Shown one piece after another: positions 17,709 through 27,033 of a DNA stretch of 64,000 bases. The position numbers were made by a program, and so were the translations under genes. Positions within the stretch are counted from its first letter, which is position 1. Each line of letters opens with the position of its first letter. This DNA comes from Zobellia laminariae (GTDB taxonomy: Bacteria; Bacteroidota; Bacteroidia; Flavobacteriales; Flavobacteriaceae): the NCBI RefSeq assembly GCF_009725995.1, contig NZ_RCNS01000002.1, positions 1,240,001-1,304,000 of the forward strand, read 5' to 3'. The notes under the pieces were generated by a model. The model was not told where the DNA came from, made no database searches, and saw nothing but the letters and a program-made list of their open reading frames with translations.

Positions 17709-18116
17709 ATGAGCGATCGATCTAGTATTCTCTTAAGCATTCGTCCAGAAATTCCTTCCGCAAAAATTACTGATGGTATGAGCGAAAACGAAAGGTTTCA
17801 AAACCTAACCTTACGCCCTATACTTAAGCTACAAAACTTCATGTTCGTAGCAGTTTTCAAGAATTATATTGCAAAACATAAGAACAGTTTTTATGAACTT
17901 ACATTAGAGAAACGTTTAGACTTCATTGAAAATGCCATCCAAAAAGACATCAAATTCCGTAATTCTCTAAAAGGAATTGTAATTGGCCAATTTACCTTAG
18001 AAGAATACGAACTATACATTAAAAACTCTTCAGCATTAAACAAACGCATGATGAGCATGGTTGTAGACCGCCTAAAAGACCAAATACAGCTGTTTGAGCA
18101 GAAAGTACTAGTCTAA
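17709..18116 (+). CDS. Conserved hypothetical cytosolic protein, 135 aa
   Basis: A small soluble protein with an N-terminal beta stretch (ILLSIRPEIP), a segment with an ERFQNLTLRPILKLQN motif, and a long helical C-terminal part. I recall similar flavobacterial proteins being labelled glyoxalase, but no VOC-type metal-binding motif is present here, so I do not adopt that name. The ATG at 17709 is the only sensible start. Its end overlaps the convergent DUF2461 gene by 9 bp. Confidence 0.75.
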   Translation: MSDRSSILLSIRPEIPSAKITDGMSENERFQNLTLRPILKLQNFMFVAVFKNYIAKHKNSFYELTLEKRLDFIENAIQKDIKFRNSLKGIVIGQFTLEEYELYIKNSSALNKRMMSMVVDRLKDQIQLFEQKVLV

Positions 18117-18788
18117 TAGCGACTCCCCGTTTAAATTGGTTGTGAGTACGTCACTCATGTAATCGAAAAAAGGTCGTATTGCACTAAAGGTCTTATTAAC
18201 TTCATCTGCAAAACTTGGAGAAAGCACTTCTTTATCCGTGAATTTTCGCGTAAAAGTGAATTGTTTCTTTTTTATCAAATCAATATCCTCATGGGTTTTG
18301 TCAAAACCTTTGGGCGCTGTCTTCAATTCATCGCCCTGTAGTTCTCCCCAGGTAGCCTTTAATTTCTTTTCAGATAAGATTTCACGCATTTCAGAAGCAT
18401 CTTCTTCCAATTCTTTTCGAATACGAAGTAAATCTTCTTTATTCGGGTTCCAAAAACCAGTTGCTAGAAAGGACTCTCCTGGTTTTATTTGTAGATAGTA
18501 ACCACCGCGTCTTTGGGCTCCTGCCCTGGAGAAAGAACCTGCAAAATGAGCTTTATAAGGTGTTTTGTCCTTAGAAAAGCGAACATCCCTATAAATTCTA
18601 AACATTTTTGTTCTTTCTATTTCATCGTGAGTTCCAAGCTTAACCGCTACAGCCTCAAAAAAGGCTTTTACACTCTGTTCGTGACGTTTAAACTCTGGTT
18701 TATTTTCGGTAAACCATTCCCTATTGTTATTATTTTTAAGCTGAATTAAAAAATTGAGCGTTTCTTTAGTAATTATCGGATCTAACAT
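18108..18788 (-). CDS. DUF2461 family protein
   Basis: A 226-aa protein with the DUF2461 (TIGR02453) signatures: LKNNNNREWFTENKPEF, FRIYRDVRFSKDKTPYKAHFAG, the Gly-Gly-Tyr-Tyr run GGYYLQIKPGESFLATGFW, and LKTAPKGFDKTHEDIDLI. This family is widespread and has no established function. Single gene, overlapping its convergent neighbour at the stops. Confidence 0.9.
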   Translation of the reverse strand: MLDPIITKETLNFLIQLKNNNNREWFTENKPEFKRHEQSVKAFFEAVAVKLGTHDEIERTKMFRIYRDVRFSKDKTPYKAHFAGSFSRAGAQRRGGYYLQIKPGESFLATGFWNPNKEDLLRIRKELEEDASEMREILSEKKLKATWGELQGDELKTAPKGFDKTHEDIDLIKKKQFTFTRKFTDKEVLSPSFADEVNKTFSAIRPFFDYMSDVLTTNLNGESLLD

Positions 18789-18876
18789 ACGACCTAAATG
18801 TTGTTATTTTAGATAAAGTTAACCTTTTTACGAAATCGGCTTTTAGATTTATCAGTAATTTAGCCCTATCATCAAA

Positions 18877-19677
18877 ATGCATATGGACCATACTTCTATC
18901 ATTGATAAAATTAATAGGCACAAAAAACAGCCTAATTTAAGATACAAACTAAAAGAAAAGGTTGAAGAGTTTACCAATTTACTTTTTTACACCCTTTTTG
19001 ACATTGATACGCCAGTAGAAAAGAATCTAGACAAACTAGAGCTACTTTTTGATGACGTGGTTGATTTGGCGTGTTGGGATACAAAAAAACCTTGTAAAAA
19101 ACTTTGGGAGAACTACGTTGAAAAACTGCCCGACATACTGGAGCGTCTGAATCTTGATGCTGAAGCAACGGTAAATTGCGACCCTGCATCATTATCCGTA
19201 GAGGAAGTTTATATGGCATACCCAGGGTTTTACGCCATTGTTATTTATCGTTTAGCTCACGAACTGTATTCCATAGGTTTCCCTTTGGTTCCGAGATTAA
19301 TGACTGAATATGCGCACCGCCAAACAGGGGTTGATATTAACCCTGGAGCCCAAATTGGAAATTCGTTTCATATTGATCATGGTACAGGTGTGGTTATAGG
19401 CGAAACTGCAATCATTAAAGAACATGTAAAGATATACCAAGGTGTAACCTTAGGCGGACTTTATGTGGCTAAACACTTGCATAGTACCAAAAGGCACCCA
19501 ACTATTGAAAGAAACGTTACCATATACGCAAACGCTACCATACTAGGTGGTAAAACGGTAATTGGCGAGAACTCCATTATTGGAGGTAATGCTTGGTTAA
19601 CAGCATCGGTTCCTGCAAATTCAACCGTTTTTCACACGCCTGATATTAAAATAAAAACACTGCCCAATGTCTCATAG
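18877..19677 (+). CDS. cysE: Serine O-acetyltransferase
   Basis: A 266-aa cytosolic enzyme making O-acetylserine from serine and acetyl-CoA, the first step of cysteine synthesis. The N-terminal half is the helical SAT domain (about 20-135). The C-terminal half is a left-handed beta-helix of hexapeptide repeats with the catalytic region GAQIGNSFHIDHGTGVVIGETA and VKIYQGVTLGGL. The length suits the EpsC-like form. The cysM gene begins 11 bp before its stop, so the two are translationally coupled. The first ATG (18877) and a second at 18883 are nearly equivalent starts. Confidence 0.95.
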   Translation: MHMDHTSIIDKINRHKKQPNLRYKLKEKVEEFTNLLFYTLFDIDTPVEKNLDKLELLFDDVVDLACWDTKKPCKKLWENYVEKLPDILERLNLDAEATVNCDPASLSVEEVYMAYPGFYAIVIYRLAHELYSIGFPLVPRLMTEYAHRQTGVDINPGAQIGNSFHIDHGTGVVIGETAIIKEHVKIYQGVTLGGLYVAKHLHSTKRHPTIERNVTIYANATILGGKTVIGENSIIGGNAWLTASVPANSTVFHTPDIKIKTLPNVS

Positions 19678-20551
19678 TATTTTAGACCTAATCGGTAATA
19701 CCCCTTTAGTAGAATCGAAAGTATTGAACACAAACCCTAATGTTAAGCTCTATTTTAAAATGGAAGGGCACAATCCTGGCGGAAGTGTAAAGGATCGTGC
19801 TGCGTTTAACATGATTAAAAATGGACTTGAGCGTGGTGATTTTGATAAGAATTCTAAGCTTATAGAGGCTACGAGCGGAAATACAGGTATTGCATTAGCC
19901 ATGATTGCTGGAATCTATGGTCTTGATATGGAATTGGTAATGTCCGAGAAAAGCACGATTGAGCGTGTAAAAACCATGAAGGCTTACGGAGCAAAGGTTA
20001 CCCTTACTCCTGCGGATGTTGGAATTGAGGGGGCTAGAGATTATGCTGAAGCCAAGGTGAAAAACGAAGGTTATGTAATGATTAATCAGTTTTCTAATGA
20101 TGATAACTGGAAAGCACATTACAAATCTACCGGTCCTGAAATTTGGAATGATACTGATGGAAAAGTAACTCATTTTGTCTCCTCTATGGGAACCACAGGC
20201 ACCATTATGGGTACATCTACCTATCTAAAGGAGAAAAACTCGGATATTCAGATTGTTGGTGTTCAACCCACGGATAATTCTAGTATTCCAGGAATTCGAA
20301 AATGGCCAAAAGAATATTTACCTAAAATTTTTGATGCTAAAAAAGTTGACCAGACTATAGAAGTCAGTCAAGAAGAAGCCAAGCAAATGGCCATACGGTT
20401 AGCTAAGGAAGAAGGCATCTTTTCAGGTATGAGCAGCGGTGGAGCTGCGGCAGCGGCTTTACGGCTAGCGGAAACTTTAGAAAGTGGCATTATTGTTTCT
20501 ATTGTCTGTGACAGAGGAGACCGTTACCTTTCTTCTGATTTATTTGACTAG
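19667..20551 (+). CDS. cysM: Cysteine synthase B (O-acetylserine sulfhydrylase)
   Basis: A 294-aa PLP enzyme of the beta-replacement family, converting O-acetylserine and sulfide (or thiosulfate) to cysteine. The PLP Lys lies in GHNPGGSVKDRAAFNM. The substrate loop is EATSGNTGIALAMI, and the phosphate-binding loop is SSMGTTGTIMGT. A Ser-Gly-Gly stretch, SGMSSGGAAAAAL, closes the site. The short length and these motifs fit CysM better than CysK. It forms a two-gene operon with cysE, overlapping it by 11 bp. Confidence 0.93.
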   Translation: MSHSILDLIGNTPLVESKVLNTNPNVKLYFKMEGHNPGGSVKDRAAFNMIKNGLERGDFDKNSKLIEATSGNTGIALAMIAGIYGLDMELVMSEKSTIERVKTMKAYGAKVTLTPADVGIEGARDYAEAKVKNEGYVMINQFSNDDNWKAHYKSTGPEIWNDTDGKVTHFVSSMGTTGTIMGTSTYLKEKNSDIQIVGVQPTDNSSIPGIRKWPKEYLPKIFDAKKVDQTIEVSQEEAKQMAIRLAKEEGIFSGMSSGGAAAAALRLAETLESGIIVSIVCDRGDRYLSSDLFD

Positions 20552-20580
20552 AAAATTGTTGATAGACTAAGGTTTCTACA

Positions 20581-21378
20581 TCAATCTAAAATCGTATTCA
20601 TTCCTTCTTTGAACACTTTAAAGTCTTGAAGGTAATTATGTCCTGCTTTAGGAATACCAAAGAGTTTCTTGTTCTTTCCAGGAATAGCCTCGTATAGCTT
20701 TTCTGCAGACACAAACGGGATTACGCCATCTTCTTTTCCATGGAAGATATAGATGGGGCATTCTACTTTTTGTACAAATTCATTAGAAGGAAACCTGAAG
20801 TTAGACAACCAATCTATGGGTAAAAACGGAAAACGATGCTTACCTAGCGCCACAGCACTATAGAAGGGAGACTCCAGCACCATTTTCTCCGGATTATTTT
20901 CAGAAGCCAACCATGTTGCCACTCCCGTACCAAAAGACCTGCCGTAAACTATAATTTTATCTTCTGTATATTGCTCCTTGGCATAATTATAAAAGAGCTG
21001 AGCATCATCATATAAAGCTTGCTCACTCATCTCTCCCGTACTTTTCCCAAAGGTTCTATAATCTACCAAAATAGACCCATAACCTTTCCTAGAAAAAAGG
21101 TTTGCTACATGTATGAGGTGAGAAATATTACCTGAATTACCATGAAAGTAAAGAATTAGACCTTTAGCGCTATCTTGCTTAATATGAACGGCGTTCAGTT
21201 TAGCGCCATCAGTCGCAGTTAAGTTTAGCTCCTCAAAATCTTGACAAAAATCATAGGTATGGTTAAGCGGCATTTTTGACGGAAAGAATACCAAACGTTC
21301 TTGGAAATTATAAGCTAGAATAGCTATTAAAGCATATAGAAATACAAGTATCAATCCCCATTTTTTCAATCTACGCAT
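20581..21378 (-). CDS. Membrane-anchored alpha/beta hydrolase
   Basis: A 265-aa protein with an N-terminal transmembrane anchor (about 9-24, WGLILVFLYALIAILAY). An alpha/beta-hydrolase fold follows: oxyanion region LILYFHGNSGNISH, nucleophile elbow VYGRSFGTG (GxSxG), acid region FHGKEDGVIPF and His in GIPKAGHNYL. It resembles the YfhR/ABHD13-like group of serine hydrolases. The substrate is unknown. The active site should face outside the cytoplasm if the N-terminus is inside. Confidence 0.87.
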   Translation of the reverse strand: MRRLKKWGLILVFLYALIAILAYNFQERLVFFPSKMPLNHTYDFCQDFEELNLTATDGAKLNAVHIKQDSAKGLILYFHGNSGNISHLIHVANLFSRKGYGSILVDYRTFGKSTGEMSEQALYDDAQLFYNYAKEQYTEDKIIVYGRSFGTGVATWLASENNPEKMVLESPFYSAVALGKHRFPFLPIDWLSNFRFPSNEFVQKVECPIYIFHGKEDGVIPFVSAEKLYEAIPGKNKKLFGIPKAGHNYLQDFKVFKEGMNTILD

Positions 21379-21448
21379 GAAGTCCTAAATTTTAATGGTG
21401 CTATTTATTAGAAAAATACAATTATGATGATAAAAAAGGTGGATATCA

Positions 21449-22540
21449 CTACAACCAGTTTTTTCTTTTGAAATAAACCATCATACCAATAAAAAGGGCT
21501 ATCATCAATGCCCATACGTAATAGTATCCGTTTGCAGTATGTAATTCCGGCATATTGTCAAAGTTCATTCCGTAGACGCCAGCAATAAATGTAAGTGGTA
21601 TAAAAATAGAAGCCATGATGGTCAATACCTTCATAACTTCGTTCATTTTGTTGCTCATATTACTCATATACATTTCCATGAGACTCATAGACATTTCTCT
21701 ATAAATCTGTAGGCTTTCATTAATTTCCAAAGAGTGATCTAAGGCATCACGTAAAAAAACTTTGGTGTCTTTGGTAATCAATGGGTTTTCTGTATCAATC
21801 AAACGACTAACCAATTCTTTAACGGGGAATATCCAACGTCTTATTCTTAATACTTCCTTCTTTATTTGTTGAATCTCCTGAGCAATTTCTGGTGTAGGAT
21901 TATCATATACCACTTCCTCTAAATTCTCTATTTTGTGATTCAAATGCTCAAGAACAACAAAATAGTTATCTACAATAGCATCCAATAATGCAAAAAAGAG
22001 GTAATCTGCACCCCGAGTTCTTATACGACCCGATTTACTTTTGATTCGTTGCCTTACTCCTTTAAAGACATCATCATCCATTTCTTGAAAAACGAGTACA
22101 TTACTATCCATTAGTACCATCGCGACATGTTCGTATACGATTTCTTGCTCGTTATTTATGTACAGCATCTTGAAAACACTAAATATATAATCCTCGTATT
22201 CGTCAATTTTTGGCCGTTGATGGGTATCTACAATATCTTCCAGCACAAGAGGATTGAGTCCAAAGCGTTTACCGATTTTTTCTATAAAAACTTCGTCACT
22301 AATACCTACAATATCTATCCATGAAATTTCTGGTACTTCCTTATGCGCAACAATTGCATCTATATCTCCCGGAATATGTTCATTATAAACATTTTCATTG
22401 TATTCCAAAATATTTGTGATACTCGTTCCTCCTTCCCTACGCCCCATATAGGTGATCGTACCAGGAGCTTTGCCCATTTTCTTTTGAAATTTGGAAGCTT
22501 TTTTTGGAATCAATTTCCCTAACCTTTTTCGTCTTGACAT
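21449..22540 (-). CDS. corA: CorA-family magnesium/cobalt transporter
   Basis: A 363-aa inner-membrane channel-like transporter. The large N-terminal cytosolic domain (about 1-295) is rich in charged helices. Two C-terminal transmembrane helices bracket the YGMNF motif that forms the selectivity loop in CorA proteins. I choose the ATG at 22540 (MSRRKRLGKLIPKK): an in-frame ATG at 22612 would lie inside truA and prepend 24 residues unlike the family. It sits 40 bp downstream of truA on the same strand, so the two may be cotranscribed. Confidence 0.92.
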   Translation of the reverse strand: MSRRKRLGKLIPKKASKFQKKMGKAPGTITYMGRREGGTSITNILEYNENVYNEHIPGDIDAIVAHKEVPEISWIDIVGISDEVFIEKIGKRFGLNPLVLEDIVDTHQRPKIDEYEDYIFSVFKMLYINNEQEIVYEHVAMVLMDSNVLVFQEMDDDVFKGVRQRIKSKSGRIRTRGADYLFFALLDAIVDNYFVVLEHLNHKIENLEEVVYDNPTPEIAQEIQQIKKEVLRIRRWIFPVKELVSRLIDTENPLITKDTKVFLRDALDHSLEINESLQIYREMSMSLMEMYMSNMSNKMNEVMKVLTIMASIFIPLTFIAGVYGMNFDNMPELHTANGYYYVWALMIALFIGMMVYFKRKNWL

Positions 22541-22580
22541 GAACAGATTAATTTTTATAAATATAGTAAGAAGTTGGTAA

Positions 22581-23378
22581 CTAGATTTCTTGATTTTCAA
22601 AATGTAGGTCATGCAAAAGCAAACCAGAACCAGGTGCTACGTAGGTAAGCTTCATTGTACTTTCTGGTTGTAAAGAATCTTGAATATCAGCCAAAGACAG
22701 CTCTCCTTTTCCTAGTTGAATTAACGCCCCCATCATCATCCTAATCTGGTAACGCATAAAACCTTTTCCGCTTACATGCAGTGCATAACTTCTTTCAGGA
22801 AAGAAATTGGCTTTTAAGAGCTCATTTTCCTTTAGTTCACATGAGATTATGGTACGTTCAGTTTTTGTGTTCTCCTGTAATCTAGCCGTATAAATTTTAA
22901 AATTATGGGTTCCCTCAAATAATTTTGCGCCTTTTTGCATTAAATCCACATCTAGCTTATTTAGAATGTTAGCTAGAAAAGGTGCACAAAAAGGATGATT
23001 TTTTTCACCGTGAGAGAAGAGATAAACATACTCTTTTTCTTTTGCATCTTGAATGATATTAAAGGAACTATCCGTTTCCGTTATGTCCAATACTCTAATA
23101 TCCGGAGGAAGATTCTCATTAAAAAGTTTTAAAAATACCTCCATATCAGTTAAAGGCTCTCCATCTATAAACAGTTCAAACACCATAGATAGCGCCGATA
23201 CTTTGGCGTCTGTGCGGCCTGCCCCTAAAATTTTAAACTTTTGACCGTCCAAAATAAACTTTAAGGTCTTGGTAAGCATAGTCTCCACCGTTTTTTGACC
23301 TGGTTGCTTCTGCCATCCGCTATAACGAAAACCTAAATATTGTAGACGTACTAAATAACAATAACGGTCAACTTGCAT
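22581..23378 (-). CDS. tRNA pseudouridine synthase, TruA family (divergent active-site motif)
   Basis: A 265-aa TruA-fold protein. The start YCYLVRLQYLGFRYSGWQKQP and the late segment VSGKGFMRYQIRMMMGALIQLGKG are clear TruA signatures. The catalytic Asp lies in GAGRTDAKVSAL (D57). Canonical TruA has GRTDAGVHA, so Lys and Ser replace Gly and His around the nucleophile. This could be a second, specialised paralogue in a genome that also has a canonical truA, or simply a divergent lineage form. It probably forms an operon with corA downstream. Confidence 0.82.
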   Translation of the reverse strand: MQVDRYCYLVRLQYLGFRYSGWQKQPGQKTVETMLTKTLKFILDGQKFKILGAGRTDAKVSALSMVFELFIDGEPLTDMEVFLKLFNENLPPDIRVLDITETDSSFNIIQDAKEKEYVYLFSHGEKNHPFCAPFLANILNKLDVDLMQKGAKLFEGTHNFKIYTARLQENTKTERTIISCELKENELLKANFFPERSYALHVSGKGFMRYQIRMMMGALIQLGKGELSLADIQDSLQPESTMKLTYVAPGSGLLLHDLHFENQEI

Positions 23379-23452
23379 ACAATTCTCTCTTTAAGACCAA
23401 GCTACCATTTTTTTTGTATTTTGTAATGATCAACCTTTTAAAACCAACAAAA

Positions 23453-23890
23453 ATGACTTTAAAATCAGAAATTAAGCCACCTGCTTGGTTTTGGATAATT
23501 ACCGTACTTGCTCTTTTATGGAATCTAATGGGCGTATCCGCCTACTTAATAGATGCCTTTATGAGCGTTGAGGATTTAGGCAAACTACCACAGAACCAAA
23601 GACTACTTCATGAATCAAGACCTATATGGGTTACTTCTGCCTACGCCATTGCCGTTTGGGCGGGTGCTCTAGGGTGTATCGCCCTGTTATTTAGAAAAAA
23701 ATGGGCAAAGACACTTCTATTGATTTCGCTAATTGGCGTCCTTGCCCAAAATGTATATCAGTTTTTCTTGAGCAATACTTTTGAAGTTTACGGGGCTAAT
23801 GCCATATACTTACCTATAATGGTCATCGTTGTAAGTTTCGCACTATTTTTATTTGCGAATTCTAGTGCTTCTAAAGGGTGGATTTCATAA
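23453..23890 (+). CDS. Small four-helix membrane protein of unknown function
   Basis: A 145-aa integral membrane protein starting MTLKSEIKPPAWFW. Four hydrophobic segments are visible (about 11-32, 58-80, 84-104, 115-137), with the conserved-looking WNLMGVSAYL in the first. I choose the ATG at 23453; the longer frame begins with a TTG at 23414 and an ATG at 23426 that add a polar tail. No function can be assigned. Divergent from truA. Confidence 0.78.
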   Translation: MTLKSEIKPPAWFWIITVLALLWNLMGVSAYLIDAFMSVEDLGKLPQNQRLLHESRPIWVTSAYAIAVWAGALGCIALLFRKKWAKTLLLISLIGVLAQNVYQFFLSNTFEVYGANAIYLPIMVIVVSFALFLFANSSASKGWIS

Positions 23891-24085
23891 TATTGTCGGT
23901 AAGAGTTGTTTAGGTTGAAAAACAAGACTTTGACGGTTAGTTTCTATTATTGATTAAAAAAATTATAGTTTATACCAAGATTAACAAAGCATATTGCACT
24001 TTAACGATTATTTTAAATAAAGTAGGAAAAAAGGCGTTTTTTAGTCTCCTTATTTCAACCGCTAACCTCTGGAAAACAAATTTTT

Positions 24086-24568
24086 ATGAAGTTTATTTTA
24101 AAAATATTCCCCTGGAAAAGAACAATAAATGTTTCTATTGCTGTTATTGCCGTGCTCATTGTATTCAATTTTTACGGCCTATACACCAATACATTTTATT
24201 TGCTCAAACCTAACAACTACATATTTCCGTTGTTGAGCTTGTCACATATTACTTTTTTATATGTGTTATGGTTTAAAATTAAAGAAGAAGAACTAACTGA
24301 TCCACAGATGCGTAATATAGAATATATTCTATATGCAGTTTTTGGGGTATATGTTTTCAAAACTATAGAGTCCTTAGTTATTCTTACGAGTTATTCAGAA
24401 TTTGAAAACCATATTATACCAGCTAGTTTTATACCGATGGGGATATTGATATTTATATTACACTTGTTTTTATTAGGTCTTACCCTATTAGCTATCAAAT
24501 ACCGTAGAGATATGGTCGGAGCCTATGTATTTGATGACATGAACCAACAAATTGATTCTTGGGAATAA
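24086..24568 (+). CDS. Small membrane protein of unknown function, 160 aa
   Basis: Four predicted transmembrane helices (about 14-36, 42-62, 78-103, 111-135) with a cytosolic acidic C-terminal tail (YVFDDMNQQIDSWE). I recognise no domain. It follows the 23453-23890 membrane protein by about 195 bp on the same strand but need not share its promoter. It ends at a shared bidirectional terminator. Confidence 0.75.
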   Translation: MKFILKIFPWKRTINVSIAVIAVLIVFNFYGLYTNTFYLLKPNNYIFPLLSLSHITFLYVLWFKIKEEELTDPQMRNIEYILYAVFGVYVFKTIESLVILTSYSEFENHIIPASFIPMGILIFILHLFLLGLTLLAIKYRRDMVGAYVFDDMNQQIDSWE

Positions 24569-24596
24569 CCACTCAATTATTCTTTTATAAATACAA

Positions 24597-24625
24597 AACC
24601 CCGTTTTACAACGGGGTTTATTTTT
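24597..24625. terminator. Bidirectional intrinsic terminator
   Basis: Perfect 9-bp stem AACCCCGTT (24597-24605) / AACGGGGTT (24610-24618), loop TTAC, followed on plus by TATTTTTT and on minus by TTGTATTT. It separates the plus-strand membrane protein gene from the minus-strand repeat protein gene. Confidence 0.9.
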
Positions 24626-24669
24626 TGAACAAAATAGCTATTGTTCATAATACAATGACAATCTAATGG

Positions 24670-27033
24670 TTATTTGATTACAATCTTCTTTGTAACTGTT
24701 TTACCATTTGCCTGGCTAATTCTTAGAAGGTATAAACCTCCGGGCACTGATTGAACATTGAGAGAAATTTTCTTATCCTCAACTTGACTAACACCACTAT
24801 GTACTGGATTTCCTGCGGTGTCGAATATAGAAACATTAACACTGCGAGAAGTAAAGTCAGGCAAAGAAACATTCAACACATCTAAAGCTGGTATTGGATA
24901 CGCTTTTGATACGGTTTCTATTTCAGAAACTTCCTTACGAACCACTTCTATAGGATTTGACAAATCATAACACCCGACAAGGTCGTTGGCGTTAAGCCCC
25001 ATCTCTGCTCCTTCTAGTCCGTCTTCATAACGCAGGTGCCAGATCAAGCAAGTGCCTGCACCAGCGCCATCAAAGTCAACGCCTTCAACAGCAGCCAACG
25101 ATGGTGGGATGCCTAAAATATTCCCTGCCTCGTCCGTGATTACGAACGTGCTGTTCTTTCCCGAACGTTCTCCTGTAATGGCTATTCCGCTGACCATGTC
25201 CGGAGTTCCGTCTACATAAAATTCAAAAGGACCACCGGTCAATGTTCCCGCATCTGTCTTTGTACGTACCACCATAATCGGGTTCGACAAGTCAAAATCA
25301 CCTTTTAAATCATTGGCGTTGAGTCCCATTTCCGCACCTTCAAGGCCATCTTCATATCCCAGGTACCAGATTAGGCATGTACCCGCTCCCGCTCCATCGA
25401 AGTTTACGCCTTCTACAGCTTCCAGTGTTGGAGGAAGTCCGAGTATCTTGCCCGTATCATCCGTAATAACAAAGGAACCGTTACTGCCCGTCGCATCACC
25501 ACTCATACCGATTCCGGATACCATATCCTCTGCTCCATCCACACAGAAATAAAAAGGTCCACCGGAAAGTTCTCCGGCTTCGACCATCACTTTCTCCTTA
25601 CGAACCACTTCTATAGGATTTGACAGATCATAACATCCTTCAAGGTCGTTGGCGTTAAGCCCCATCTCTGCTCCTTCAAGTCCGTCTTCATAACGCAGGT
25701 GCCATATCAAGCAAGTACCTGCACCAGCTCCATCAAAGTCTACGCCTTCTACTGCAGCCAAAGATGGTGGGATGCCTAAAATATTCCCTGCCTCGTCCGT
25801 GATTACGAACGTGCTGTTCTTTCCCGAACGTTCTCCTGTAATGGCTATTCCGCTGACCATGTCCGGAGTTCCGTCTACATAAAATTCAAAAGGACCACCG
25901 GTCAATGTTCCCGCATCTGTCTTTGTACGTACCACCATAATCGGGTTCGACAAGTCAAAATCACCTTTTAAATCATTGGCGTTGAGTCCCATTTCCGCAC
26001 CTTCAAGGCCATCTTCATATCCCAGGTACCAGATTAGGCATGTACCCGCTCCCGCTCCATCGAAGTTTACGCCTTCTACAGCTTCCAGTGTTGGAGGAAG
26101 TCCGAGTATCTTGCCCGTATCATCCGTAATAACAAAGGAACCGTTACTGCCCGTCGCATCACCACTCATACCGATTCCCGATATCATATCTTCCGTACCA
26201 TCTACGCAGAAATAAAAAGGTCCTCCGGAAAGTTCTCCGGCTTCGACCATCATTTTCTCCTTACGAACCACTTCTATAGGATTGGACAGATCATAACATC
26301 CAACAAGGTCATTGGTGTTAAGTCCCATCTCCGCACCTTCCAGTCCGTCTTCATAACGCAAATGCCAGATCAAGCAAGTACCTGCACCAGCGCCATCAAA
26401 ATCTACGCCTTCAACAGCAGCCAAAGATGGTGGAATACCTAAAATATTTCCATCCTCGTCCGTGATTACGAACGTACTGTTCTTTCCTGAACGTTCACCT
26501 GTAATGGCGATACCGCTGACCATGTCCGGAGTACCATCTATATAGAACTCAAAAGGACCACCGATTAACGTTCCTCCATCCGGTTGGTTTCGATATACCT
26601 TAACAGAATTAGAAAAATCATAATCCCCTTTTAGGTCAGAAACATTCATACCACCTTCTAGGCCTTCCAAACCGTTCATATAACTTAGATGCCATATAAA
26701 ACAAGTTCCTACTCCAGCTCCATCAAAATTTACAGCTTCTGGATTAGGTGGAAGCCCTAATATTTTACCTGTTTCATCAGTAACTACCCACTGTGAATTT
26801 TCACCGCTATTTCCACTAACGGCAACTCCAGAAACGTGGTCTGGATAATTATCTCCAACGCAAAACTCAAAAGATTCTCCGCTGATTTCTCCTCCATCAG
26901 AACCCTCAATTATATCATTTGCCATAATTTTAGGAGACACTAAGAGTGTCACTAAAGTCAGCAAAAGTACAGACCAGGACAATGCTCGAGGTCTGTTGTT
27001 CGCACTCAAACAAAATAGTAGTTTTCTTTTCAT
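24670..27033 (-). CDS. T9SS-exported repeat protein with six ~110-aa beta-rich repeats
   Basis: A 787-aa secreted protein. An N-terminal signal (about 1-38) precedes six repeats of about 110 residues. Each opens GGPF.F and contains VITD..G.ILG.PP, FDGAGAGTCLIW and a DL.G..DLSNPI ending. Two types alternate: one with FEFY and GERSGKN, one with FYFC and GDATGSN. The first repeat is the most diverged. Residues about 710-787 form a type A T9SS C-terminal sorting domain (YPIPALDVLNVSLP, GGLYLLRISQANGKTVTKKIVIK). Expected to be secreted through the Por system and attached to, or released from, the surface. The repeats are a common Bacteroidota type without known function; adhesion or matrix structure is a guess. 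Confidence 0.88.
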   Translation of the reverse strand: MKRKLLFCLSANNRPRALSWSVLLLTLVTLLVSPKIMANDIIEGSDGGEISGESFEFCVGDNYPDHVSGVAVSGNSGENSQWVVTDETGKILGLPPNPEAVNFDGAGVGTCFIWHLSYMNGLEGLEGGMNVSDLKGDYDFSNSVKVYRNQPDGGTLIGGPFEFYIDGTPDMVSGIAITGERSGKNSTFVITDEDGNILGIPPSLAAVEGVDFDGAGAGTCLIWHLRYEDGLEGAEMGLNTNDLVGCYDLSNPIEVVRKEKMMVEAGELSGGPFYFCVDGTEDMISGIGMSGDATGSNGSFVITDDTGKILGLPPTLEAVEGVNFDGAGAGTCLIWYLGYEDGLEGAEMGLNANDLKGDFDLSNPIMVVRTKTDAGTLTGGPFEFYVDGTPDMVSGIAITGERSGKNSTFVITDEAGNILGIPPSLAAVEGVDFDGAGAGTCLIWHLRYEDGLEGAEMGLNANDLEGCYDLSNPIEVVRKEKVMVEAGELSGGPFYFCVDGAEDMVSGIGMSGDATGSNGSFVITDDTGKILGLPPTLEAVEGVNFDGAGAGTCLIWYLGYEDGLEGAEMGLNANDLKGDFDLSNPIMVVRTKTDAGTLTGGPFEFYVDGTPDMVSGIAITGERSGKNSTFVITDEAGNILGIPPSLAAVEGVDFDGAGAGTCLIWHLRYEDGLEGAEMGLNANDLVGCYDLSNPIEVVRKEVSEIETVSKAYPIPALDVLNVSLPDFTSRSVNVSIFDTAGNPVHSGVSQVEDKKISLNVQSVPGGLYLLRISQANGKTVTKKIVIK
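24932..26257. repeat. Two near-identical 663-bp tandem repeats inside the T9SS protein gene
   Basis: Approximately 24932-25594 and 25595-26257 are direct copies with an exact 663-bp period (221 codons, two protein repeats). For example, the stretches at 25141 and 25804 match base for base over long runs, while a few positions differ near 24961/25624. A more diverged half-unit continues to about 26580. The in-frame duplication points to recent unequal crossing-over or slippage. Confidence 0.88.

Noticed and set aside
17709..18116. Annotation of the 135-aa protein as glyoxalase
   Set aside because: No VOC fold motifs or metal ligands can be seen, so the name was not used.
23950..24213. Plus-strand 87-aa ORF overlapping the start of the 160-aa membrane protein
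   Set aside because: Overlapping frame with no recognisable composition or start context; the 24086 frame has clear membrane helices.
25313..26215. Two plus-strand 79-codon ORFs, almost identical, 663 bp apart
   Set aside because: They are antisense shadows of the tandem repeats in the minus-strand T9SS gene; their similarity simply reflects the DNA repeat.
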